NCBI RefSeq assembly: GCF_016734815.1
Contig: NZ_JAERQF010000001.1
Location: 186,001-250,000 of the forward strand
Length of the DNA: 64,000 nt
Reading direction: 5' to 3'
DNA from: Hymenobacter rubidus
GTDB taxonomy: Bacteria; Bacteroidota; Bacteroidia; Cytophagales; Hymenobacteraceae
Shown here: positions 34,081 through 41,516 of the stretch, one piece after another
Layout: the number at the start of each line of letters is the position of its first letter
Numbering within the stretch: position 1 is the stretch's first letter
The notes under the pieces: generated by a model
What the model was told of the DNA's origin: nothing
Databases searched by the model: none
The model's input: only the letters and a program-made list of their open reading frames with translations
Program-made: the position numbers and the translations under genes

Positions 34081-34114
34081 GCGCCCGCCCGCCGGTTTCC
34101 GGCCCGGCGGGCGC
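34081..34114 (+). promoter_or_regulatory. GC-rich hairpin in the metK leader
   Basis: GCGCCCGCC(C)GCCGG and CCGGCGGGCGC form a very stable stem right after the predicted start site. A T-rich but not homopolymeric stretch follows (TTGCTTCTAATCTTTTCC). It could protect the 5' end or control expression; it has no recognisable SAM-riboswitch core. Confidence 0.5.
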
Positions 34115-34150
34115 CTTTGCTTCTAATCTTTTCCTCTTTTCGCGCACTCA

Positions 34151-35413
34151 ATGCCCTATCTGTTCACTTCCGAATCGGTTTCGGAAGGCCATCCTGATAA
34201 AGTTGCCGACCAGATTTCCGACGCCATTCTCGACGAATACCTGCGTCAGGACCCCACCGCCAAAGTAGCCTGCGAGACGCTCGTGACCACGGATTTTGCC
34301 CTCGTAGCCGGCGAAATTAAGTCGACGGCCCACGTGGATGCCGAGCCCATTGTGCGCGAAACCATCCGCCGCATCGGCTACAACAAGCCCGAATACCTGT
34401 TCAACGCCGACACTTGCGAGGTGATGAACCGCCTGCACGAGCAGTCGCCCGACATCAACCAAGGCGTGGAGCGCGCCAAGGACGAAGACCAGGGCGCCGG
34501 CGACCAAGGCATGATGTTCGGCTACGCCAGCCACGAAACGGCCAACTACATGCCGCTGGCCCTCGACCTCTCGCACCGTCTGCTGCAGGAGCTGGCCGCC
34601 ATCCGCCGCGAGGCCCGCGACATGCCCTACCTGCGCCCCGACGCCAAAAGCCAGGTGACCATCCGCTACTCCGACGACCACAAGCCCGAGGCCATCGATA
34701 CCATCGTTATCAGCACCCAGCACGACGAGTTCGACCCGTCGGAAGCTGCAATGCTGGAAAAGATTAAGGCTGATGTGCTGGCTGTCCTCATTCCGCGCGT
34801 GAAAGCCGGGTTGAGCACCGATGTGCAAGCCTTGTTCACCGACCAGATTACCTACCACATCAACCCCACGGGCAAGTTCGTTATCGGCGGCCCGCACGGC
34901 GACTCCGGCCTCACCGGCCGTAAAATTATTGTGGACACCTACGGCGGCAAAGGCGCCCACGGCGGCGGCGCTTTCTCCGGCAAAGACTCCTCGAAAGTCG
35001 ACCGCTCGGCCGCATACGCCGCCCGCCACATTGCCAAAAACCTGGTAGCCGCCGGCGTTGCCGACCAAGTGCTGGTGCAGGTGGCCTACGCCATTGGCGT
35101 GGCCCAGCCGGTGGGCGTGTTCGTGACGACTTACGGTACCATCAAGGCTAAAAACGCGGCCGGCCAGTTGTTGACCGATGGCGAAGTGGCTGAGAAAGTG
35201 AACAAGCTGTTCGACCTGCGCCCCTATGCCATTGTGAAGCGCTTTGGCCTGCAAAATCCCATTTTCGCGCAAAGTGCAGCTTACGGGCACATGGGCCGCC
35301 TGCCCGGCACCGTGGATGTGGTGATGCCCGGCGGCGAGAAGAAGACCTTTGAGACTTTTACCTGGGAAAAGCTCGACTACGTGCCCCAGATTAAGGCCGA
35401 GTTCGGGTTATAA
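34151..35413 (+). CDS. metK: S-adenosylmethionine synthetase
   Basis: A 420-residue enzyme forming SAM from methionine and [18 protein letters not shown] with the catalytic His14, [14 protein letters not shown] and the Gly-rich loop [19 protein letters not shown] are all present. The length is that of the Bacteroidota type, longer than the E. coli protein (384). It has its own promoter and leader hairpin and a strong terminator, so it is monocistronic. It supplies SAM for the methyltransferases of the window. Confidence 0.98.
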   Translation: MPYLFTSESVSEGHPDKVADQISDAILDEYLRQDPTAKVACETLVTTDFALVAGEIKSTAHVDAEPIVRETIRRIGYNKPEYLFNADTCEVMNRLHEQSPDINQGVERAKDEDQGAGDQGMMFGYASHETANYMPLALDLSHRLLQELAAIRREARDMPYLRPDAKSQVTIRYSDDHKPEAIDTIVISTQHDEFDPSEAAMLEKIKADVLAVLIPRVKAGLSTDVQALFTDQITYHINPTGKFVIGGPHGDSGLTGRKIIVDTYGGKGAHGGGAFSGKDSSKVDRSAAYAARHIAKNLVAAGVADQVLVQVAYAIGVAQPVGVFVTTYGTIKAKNAAGQLLTDGEVAEKVNKLFDLRPYAIVKRFGLQNPIFAQSAAYGHMGRLPGTVDVVMPGGEKKTFETFTWEKLDYVPQIKAEFGL

Positions 35414-35460
35414 TTTTAGCAGAAGCTTCCGCTTGCGCCGTGGTCAATGGCCGAGCAATG

Positions 35461-35497
35461 AAAAGCCCCGCTCACCTTTCGGTGAGCGGGGCTTTTG
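35461..35497 (+). terminator. Intrinsic terminator after metK
   Basis: AAAAGCCCCGCTCACC and GGTGAGCGGGGCTTTT form a perfect 16-base stem with a TTTC loop. Confidence 0.93.
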
Positions 35498-35525
35498 TAT
35501 GATGTAATTCGCAGAACGGCGGTGG

Positions 35526-35785
35526 CAGAGCACCTGGAAGAACGTCATGCAGAGGCGCCGCCGAAGCATCTCGCGTGCGGTGCCCGCCATCCCGACCATC
35601 TGCTCATCAGCCAGATAAACAGAAACTTACCATATTAGCATGGTTTGAATGTAATCGTTTATAGGTGAGAAGGTCCTTCGCGATGCTCAGGATGACAGAC
35701 GATTGAATTACTACCACACGTGAATTACTACCACACGCGAGATGCTTCGGCGGCGCCCCTGCATGACGTTCTTCCAGGTGCTCTG
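35526..35785. repeat. Palindromic repeat copy D, 55-bp arms, composite
   Basis: Arms 35526-35580 and 35731-35785 are reverse complements with two mismatches. The inner 150 bases include a separate motif (GAAGGTCCTTCGCGATGCTC, 35670-35689) of a related arm and a perfect 17-base tandem duplication (TGAATTACTACCACACG at 35704 and 35721). It is the longest copy and seems built from two insertions. Confidence 0.93.
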
Positions 35786-35792
35786 CTGACAG

Positions 35793-37856
35793 TCAATGGC
35801 TTTTCTCCGCGCTTACCCGTTGCTGCCAAGCGGGGTACTCCTTCGCTAGCAGCTCGGCGGGCCAAGTGCCGGCGTAGCCATAGCCCGTGCGGCGCTCGTA
35901 CTCGACTTCGGCCAAGGAGTTCTTTTTTTCGCTATTGCGGCCTACGTAAATGGGCTTGTTGGTTTCGAGGTCGTAGAAGCGGGCCCAGATGGTGGAGGTG
36001 GGGTCGGGCACCATCACCCGGTCGTAGCCCTTGGGGGTGCCGGGGGCGCCGATTTGCCGCACGGTGTAGCCGGGGATTTTTACTTCTTCGAACCAGGCCA
36101 CCGCGCTGTCGATGGCTTTTCTAACTTCGGGCGACGGGTGCTCGATGCCCATCAGAAACGCCACGATGCCCACCGACTCGCTGCCGCTGAGCGAGGGCAG
36201 CTCGAAGTTGCGGGCTTTGGCCGGCTGCAGGGTTTTCTCGTCGTATTGCGCGCACCAGGCCGTGAGCTTGCCGTGCTGCACGTACTGGGTTTTCAGAATG
36301 CAGTCGATGCCGCGGGCTAGGGCCTGCTCGGCCTGCTGGCGCAGGTTCTGGTCGACGCTGGCGTAATCGCCGGTGCGGGCCACCACGGCGCGCAACAGGC
36401 GCAGTACCCGAATCATGGCGTCGTCGTTGTAGGTAATCTGGTGGTGGTAGCCGGTCAGGTTGGGGTAGAATTGGGGGAAGCCGCCGTTGGGGTACTGCAT
36501 TTTGAGCAGGTAGCCGATGCCGCGCTCGGCGGCCCGGCGGTAGGCGGGGTTGCTGGTGGTCACGAAGGCGTGCAGCAGGTAAGTGATTTCGCGGGTGGTC
36601 GCGTCGTTGTCGATGGTAGCATCGTTGAGGCCGGCTTCGTCTGTGAGCAGGGCTTTGAACACCGGGTCCAGCGGCCGGTGGTAGTCCACCCGCTTCTCGC
36701 CGATGGCCTTGGGCCAGCCGCCGTCGAGGCGCTGGTACACCAGCATCCGCTCGGCCACGGTGTCCTGGGCCACGGGGCCGGGCGCGGGCAGCCTGGGTGC
36801 TTGGGGGTCCACGTTCCAACGGCCGCCGAAGGTCCAGTTGGCGGTAATCTGCTGGGGCGTGGGGGAATTGGCGGCGGTGCTCAGGTTGTCGCGCAGCCAG
36901 GCGTAGTCGCCGCCGGTGCGGTGGCAGTTGAAGTAATACACGCGCCGCCCCCACATGGGCGCCGAATCGCCGGACGGGGCCGGGTAGATGTCGGCGTCGG
37001 CCATGTTCTTGGCAAACGTGCAGTTGACGAGGTAAAACTGCGAGTCGTGGTGGTAGCGACCGAGCTTGAAATCCGGGTCGCCGGTGAAAGTGCAGTTTTT
37101 GAGCACCGTTTTCGCGTCCTTATTCATGGAGCCATCCTGCCAGATGGCGGCGTTCAGGTTGTGGCAAACGAAGCGGCAGTTTTCGGCGTAGGCCCAGCCG
37201 CGGGGGCAATAGAAATCCACCGAGCCTTCCATGGTGCAGTCCTGGAAATAGTACAGGCCTTCCTCCTTGTCCCAGGGGCTCACCGTGTCGTTGCCGAGGG
37301 TGCGGAAGGTGCAATGCCGCACGGCCAGCCGAGTGGTGTTGGCGGCGGTGTAGAGGGCCATTTGGTGGTCGGCACTGTTGATGACCTTCTGGCCGCCAGG
37401 CTCGCTGGCGCAGGCAATGGTTTCGCCCTTAGGGTGGTCGGCTCCGTAGCTGTTGATGACAGTGAGCTTCTCCAACGTCACATCGGGGCTGTCGCGCAGG
37501 TTCAACGTGGCCACGTCCCAGCGGCCGGCATTGGCCGGGTCGCAGCGAAAGTTGGCGTTGGCCTGCGAAATCGTGATGACGACGCCCGCTTCGCTTTGGC
37601 CGCGCAGCACCAGGCCGGGCTTGCCGTCGATGGTGACTTTTTCGCGGTAGGTGCCGTTTTTAATGAACACCACCGGCAACGGCGCGGCGCGGCCGTTCAG
37701 GCTGGTGATGGCTGCCTGAATGGTGCGAAAATCGCCGGTGCCGTTCTGGGCCACTGTAATCTGGCGCTTGGCGCTGGCTGGTGTTTGGGCCGAGGCAGAG
37801 TTACCGAACAGCAGAGGTAAGAGCAGGAACAGGTACTTGAACATTGTTTTGAACAT
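35793..37856 (-). CDS. Fused CE8 pectinesterase and PL10 pectate lyase
   Basis: A 687-residue secreted enzyme. Signal peptide ends NSASAQ. Residues about 30-330 are a pectin methylesterase beta-helix: GTGDFRTIQAAI, HQMALYTAANTTRLAVRHCTF, GSVDFYCPRGWAYAENC with the catalytic Asp, and WGRRVYYFNC. Residues about 370-680 are a PL10 pectate lyase: YQRLDGGWPKAIGEK, NGGFPQFYPNLTGYHHQITYNDDAMIRVL, and RFYDLETNKPIYVGRN. It would remove methyl esters and cut the bared polygalacturonate by beta-elimination in one protein. ATGs at 37859, 37856 and 37844 compete; 37856 is chosen. Last gene of the pectin locus, with repeats on both sides. Confidence 0.9.
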   Translation of the reverse strand: MFKTMFKYLFLLLPLLFGNSASAQTPASAKRQITVAQNGTGDFRTIQAAITSLNGRAAPLPVVFIKNGTYREKVTIDGKPGLVLRGQSEAGVVITISQANANFRCDPANAGRWDVATLNLRDSPDVTLEKLTVINSYGADHPKGETIACASEPGGQKVINSADHQMALYTAANTTRLAVRHCTFRTLGNDTVSPWDKEEGLYYFQDCTMEGSVDFYCPRGWAYAENCRFVCHNLNAAIWQDGSMNKDAKTVLKNCTFTGDPDFKLGRYHHDSQFYLVNCTFAKNMADADIYPAPSGDSAPMWGRRVYYFNCHRTGGDYAWLRDNLSTAANSPTPQQITANWTFGGRWNVDPQAPRLPAPGPVAQDTVAERMLVYQRLDGGWPKAIGEKRVDYHRPLDPVFKALLTDEAGLNDATIDNDATTREITYLLHAFVTTSNPAYRRAAERGIGYLLKMQYPNGGFPQFYPNLTGYHHQITYNDDAMIRVLRLLRAVVARTGDYASVDQNLRQQAEQALARGIDCILKTQYVQHGKLTAWCAQYDEKTLQPAKARNFELPSLSGSESVGIVAFLMGIEHPSPEVRKAIDSAVAWFEEVKIPGYTVRQIGAPGTPKGYDRVMVPDPTSTIWARFYDLETNKPIYVGRNSEKKNSLAEVEYERRTGYGYAGTWPAELLAKEYPAWQQRVSAEKSH

Positions 37857-37860
37857 CATT

Positions 37861-37960
37861 GAACGGTCATGCAGAGCGTAGCGAAGCATCTCGCTTGCTC
37901 AACGTAATTCAATCGATTTGTTTACTAAAGCACGCGAGATGCTATGCTCTGCATGACGGC
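37861..37960. repeat. Palindromic repeat copy E
   Basis: Left arm 37861-37897 (GGTCATGCAGAGCGTAGCGA...) and right arm 37931-37960 pair, but the right arm lacks about seven bases. It lies directly at the start of the pectinesterase-lyase gene and 3 bases before the esterase stop. Confidence 0.9.
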
Positions 37961-37963
37961 TAT

Positions 37964-39940
37964 TTAATCCACAAACCGAATGCGGCCACCGGCCTTGGCC
38001 ACCAAATCCGGCAGGTCGTAGTATTGCAGCACCCCGTAGAGCACGTTCGTGTAGGCATCCTGTTGCATCGGGTTCTGAATCAGCTGCTCGAAGGAGCGAA
38101 AGCCGCCGGATATTTCGGCGCTTTTAATACGGTCGTCTAGGTAGGCTGCGTGGATGGCGGTGGGGGCGTACAAACCATTGGCCACCAGTTTTAGGGCATG
38201 GCCGCGCAGGCCGGCATCGGTACCAATGAAGTCGACCAGCGAACGAACGTCAACCACCCGCTGGCCCAGTACGGGGCGGCCCACGTGCAGGCTCAGCATG
38301 GCATTGCGGTATTCTTTACTCCAGTATTTGAGGTCGTTGAGCTCGGCAGGGTCGGCCGTTTCGCCAAAGCCGCGCAGGTCGGCTAGCACCAGAATATCGC
38401 CCCGGTTCAGGTAGGCGTTGGTGGTGGTTTCGTCGTTCAGCACCGGCTCTTTGCCCGCCGCATTGAGGTAGAGCACCACGGTGGAGGCGGGCGACGCATT
38501 TTCCGGCGTCAGCACCACGCAGGGCACCGGCAGTTGTCCCGGCCGAATAAGTTGGTACTTGGCCAGCGCATACGTCCGGCCCGCCACGGTGCCCGTGGGC
38601 TCAGCGCGGACAGCTTCCAACGGCTCCTCAATGCCTAGCAGCTTTTGCACCTGTCGGGCCACTTCTGTCTTCTCCTGCCCAAGAAAAGCGGCGCGCCGGG
38701 CGGCATACGCCTGCGCCAGTGCCAGGTTGGCCCGCGGCAAGCTCACGGCATCGGGAAAGGCGGTGGCTGTTTGGCCGGTAGCGGTGCACAGCAGGTCTTT
38801 CTCGGGTATCGGCGTCAGGGCCTGCTCGGCTACGGGCGCGGCATCGTGGCTCAGCCAGGTGCGAAACCAAGTGATGGCGGCCTCGCGCTTGGGCTGCGGC
38901 ATGCCGTGGCCTCCTTCGATGGTGAACTGGCTCACCTGCTTTTCAACCCCGAAAACACGGTAGACTTTTTTCAGGTCATCGTAAGCCTGGGTGGCGCCCC
39001 AGTAATCCACAAAATCGTAGTAGCCCGACATGATGAGCAGCGGCTTGGGCGCAAACAGCGCCAGGAAATCGGCTATTTCCAAGTGTTCGCGGCCTTCGTT
39101 CGGGATGTGCTGGCAGCCGTCGGAAGGGCCTTGTAGTTCCAGCACCCGCTCGCGGCGCGACACGTAGCTGCACACCACGGCGGCCTTGATGCGCTCGTCG
39201 AGGGCGATGAGGTAAGTGGCCTGCGTGCCGCCGCCTGAGCTGCCGATGCAGCCCATTTTGGTTTTATCAAGCTCCGGGCGGGTTTCCAGGTAGTCGAGGG
39301 CGCGGGTATTGTCCCAATATTCGTAGGCGGCCACGCTGGTGCCCACCAGGTTGGCGCCGGCATTGAGCAGGGTGTGCTCAGTGGTGGAGCCGCGGGTGAG
39401 TGCTTTGCCGGCCGCGTCAGTCAACTGCAGTCGCTCGCCCTGCGCCACGGGGTCTACGGCGAACACGGCCACGCCGTGGCGGGCAAACAGCGCCCCTACG
39501 CGCTGGTCGCCCACCTTGCCATTGGGCCCGTGCCCGGCCAACGATAGCGCCACCGGAAAACGCCCCGCTCCCATCGGCAAGTACAGATTAGCCGTAATGT
39601 AGCGGTGCGGCGCGCTCTCAAACACCACCCGCTCTACCCGAAATCCGTCCTGCGGCAGCGTGCCCACCACCTGCGCGTGCAGGTCGGTTTTGGCCGGAAA
39701 CTCGCCCAGAATGCTGCGGTACCGCTCCCGGCGGGTTTGCTGGTAGCGCAGCAGCGCTTTGCGCGAAGCGAGGGCTTCGGTTAGCTCCCGCTGGCGGTCG
39801 GCGTACTGCTGATGCACGGCCCGCATCAGGTAAGCATTGTAGGCCGTGTTGTTTTTCCAGGTCAGCGCCGAGGCGCTTTGGGCCCGGCCGGGCCGGGCCA
39901 CGCCAGTAAAGAGCAGCAAGAGCAGCAGGCCGTGGCGCAT
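37964..39940 (-). CDS. Two-domain alpha/beta-hydrolase, acetyl-esterase-like
   Basis: A 658-residue secreted protein with signal peptide (MRHGLLLLLLFTGVARPGRAQ). The first domain is an acetyl-xylan-esterase-like hydrolase: ANLYLPMGAGRFPVALSLAGHG, nucleophile elbow GCIGSSGGGTQA, Asp in GYYDFVDYWG, His in IEGGHGMPQ. The second half (from about 370) repeats a hydrolase-like pattern (VPCVVLTPENASPASTVVLYLNAAGKE, LADLRGFGETADP) but lacks a clear Gly-x-Ser-x-Gly elbow, so it may be non-catalytic. The pectin setting suggests removal of acetyl groups from galacturonan or rhamnogalacturonan. ATG 39940 is preferred; the codon at 39958 is TTG. Eleven bases separate it from GH28. Confidence 0.8.
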   Translation of the reverse strand: MRHGLLLLLLFTGVARPGRAQSASALTWKNNTAYNAYLMRAVHQQYADRQRELTEALASRKALLRYQQTRRERYRSILGEFPAKTDLHAQVVGTLPQDGFRVERVVFESAPHRYITANLYLPMGAGRFPVALSLAGHGPNGKVGDQRVGALFARHGVAVFAVDPVAQGERLQLTDAAGKALTRGSTTEHTLLNAGANLVGTSVAAYEYWDNTRALDYLETRPELDKTKMGCIGSSGGGTQATYLIALDERIKAAVVCSYVSRRERVLELQGPSDGCQHIPNEGREHLEIADFLALFAPKPLLIMSGYYDFVDYWGATQAYDDLKKVYRVFGVEKQVSQFTIEGGHGMPQPKREAAITWFRTWLSHDAAPVAEQALTPIPEKDLLCTATGQTATAFPDAVSLPRANLALAQAYAARRAAFLGQEKTEVARQVQKLLGIEEPLEAVRAEPTGTVAGRTYALAKYQLIRPGQLPVPCVVLTPENASPASTVVLYLNAAGKEPVLNDETTTNAYLNRGDILVLADLRGFGETADPAELNDLKYWSKEYRNAMLSLHVGRPVLGQRVVDVRSLVDFIGTDAGLRGHALKLVANGLYAPTAIHAAYLDDRIKSAEISGGFRSFEQLIQNPMQQDAYTNVLYGVLQYYDLPDLVAKAGGRIRFVD

Positions 39941-39950
39941 GGCAGAAGGA

Positions 39951-41357
39951 CTAACCAAGTTTGTAGGGCTGGGCCGGGGCGTTCACCACATCGGGCAGCT
40001 TGGGTGGGTCAATGGTGACGGCGCCCTCCAGCCCCGAGCCGGTCACGTTGTTTACGCTCAGCAGCGGCCCGCTGAAGCCGGTGACGCTAATGTTGCGCAG
40101 CTTAGCTTTCTTGATGTTGGCCAGCGAAATGCCTTTGGCGCAGGTGCCCGACACGTTGACGAACGTAAACCCGTCCAGCGGCTTATGCGGATGCACGGAC
40201 GTGCCTTCCACCAGCACCGGCACGTCTTTCACCCGGATGTTGGAAAACTGAAAGTTGCGCACCGTGGGAATGCCTTCGTCGCCGGGCACGGGCTGCTGGT
40301 CCTGCAAGCCACTGCCCAACAGGTTGAAGCGCAGGAAGCCCGCTACCGTGCCCGTCACGTCGATGTCATCGACGACGATGTCCTCGATAAACGCCCCCCG
40401 GCCGGGCCGGCTTTTGATGTAGATGGCGTGGGTGTTGGCAAAAGTGAACTTGCAGTGCTCGATGCGCACGTTGCGGATGCCGCCCGACGTTTCGCTGCCA
40501 ATGCCGATGCAGGCAAAAATGCTGTCGGCGAAGGTGCAGTTGCGAATGACTACGTCCTCGGTGGTGCGCAGCAGGGTGTAGCCCTCCAGGCCGCGCCCCG
40601 ACTTGAGCGAAATGCAGTCGTCGCCGGTGTTGATGTCGCAGCCCTCGATGAGCACGTGCTTGCAGGAATCGACGTCGATGCCGTCGCCGTTGCCGCCGGT
40701 GCTGCGGATGGTGAGGTTCTTAATTACGATGTTCTCGCAGTACGTGGGGTGCAGGCACCACATGCGGAAGTAGTCGGTCGAGAAGTCCTCGAAGCGCAGG
40801 CCGGTGCAGCCCAACGGCTCGATGAGGGCCGGATGGCGCAGCGGGTTTTCGGCATTGGGGCGCCCACCCAGCGCGTGGTTGCCCATGATTTTGCCTGGTC
40901 CTACCAAGCCAATGTTGTGGGCATCGACGGCGTAAATGAGCCCGACGTGGCCCGGAATCCACTTGCCCTCCCAGCGCACCTGCATCACCGGATAATCGGC
41001 GAAATCCGGCGTGCCGGTCATCACGGCCTCTTTGTCCAGGCGCAGCAGCGTATTCGATTTCAAGGCAATGGCGCCCGTGAGGTAGTTGCCGGCCGGCACC
41101 AGCACCTCGCCGCCGCCCAGCACCCAGCAGCGGTCCAGCGCCTGCTGAATGGCCACGGTATCCTTGGTGGTGCCGTCGCCCTTGGCCCCAAAATCGCGCA
41201 CGTTGAGCAAAACCTTGGGTGTAGTCGGAGCCGGGACGGGAGTACTACCTGAAACAGCGGCCGCCGCACTGCCCACCAGCGAGGAGGCCACCGGCGCCAC
41301 CAGCAGGCTTTGCCCGGCTATTTTCAGGAAGCCGCGCCGGGTATTAGAGTTTCCCAT
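39951..41357 (-). CDS. GH28 polygalacturonase
   Basis: A 468-residue enzyme. N-terminal NTRRGFLKIAG is a twin-arginine signal, so it folds in the cytoplasm before export. The right-handed beta-helix has GH28 motifs NGDGIDVDSC and NTGDDCISLKSG (catalytic Asp residues) and, further on, GIGSETSGGIRNV with the downstream IKSRPGRG substrate-binding residues. It hydrolyses alpha-1,4-galacturonan chains, probably to monomers in the periplasm. It follows SusD with repeat F between and precedes the esterase; the three are likely cotranscribed. Confidence 0.94.
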   Translation of the reverse strand: MGNSNTRRGFLKIAGQSLLVAPVASSLVGSAAAAVSGSTPVPAPTTPKVLLNVRDFGAKGDGTTKDTVAIQQALDRCWVLGGGEVLVPAGNYLTGAIALKSNTLLRLDKEAVMTGTPDFADYPVMQVRWEGKWIPGHVGLIYAVDAHNIGLVGPGKIMGNHALGGRPNAENPLRHPALIEPLGCTGLRFEDFSTDYFRMWCLHPTYCENIVIKNLTIRSTGGNGDGIDVDSCKHVLIEGCDINTGDDCISLKSGRGLEGYTLLRTTEDVVIRNCTFADSIFACIGIGSETSGGIRNVRIEHCKFTFANTHAIYIKSRPGRGAFIEDIVVDDIDVTGTVAGFLRFNLLGSGLQDQQPVPGDEGIPTVRNFQFSNIRVKDVPVLVEGTSVHPHKPLDGFTFVNVSGTCAKGISLANIKKAKLRNISVTGFSGPLLSVNNVTGSGLEGAVTIDPPKLPDVVNAPAQPYKLG

Positions 41358-41402
41358 AAAGCATGTTTTCGCTAAGTCGGAAGGGGGCTTTAAAACAGAA
41401 CT

Positions 41403-41498
41403 AAACGTCCTGCTGAGCTTGTCGAAGCACCTCTACCGCAGCATTAAAATTGATTAGTTGCGCAGTAGTGATGCTTCGACAAGCTCAGCAGGACGTTT
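41403..41498. repeat. Palindromic repeat copy F (second subfamily)
   Basis: Arms 41403-41436 and 41465-41498 are reverse complements over 34 bases with three mismatches; arm begins AAACGTCCTGCTGAGCTTGT. Variant CACCTCTACC as in copy B. It lies between susD and GH28. Confidence 0.93.
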
Positions 41499-41516
41499 TA
41501 AGTCGTAACTGACGGC

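Larger units (their letters stand above)
35414..35792. other. Intergenic region of 379 bases
   Basis: Holds the metK terminator and repeat copy D with a second half-element inside. No gene is visible. Confidence 0.8.

Noticed and set aside
34077..34150. SAM riboswitch ahead of metK
   Set aside because: The leader is about 70 bases with one simple stem and no recognisable SAM-I, SAM-II or SAM/SAH core.
36441..37820. 459-codon open frame opposite the pectinesterase-lyase gene
   Set aside because: Composition shadow; the minus-strand protein has clear CE8 and PL10 motifs.
39941..39958. Longer start for the esterase at 39958
   Set aside because: The codon there is TTG and the signal peptide fits ATG 39940.
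39846..41252. 468-codon open frame opposite GH28
   Set aside because: GH28 motifs on the minus strand are decisive.
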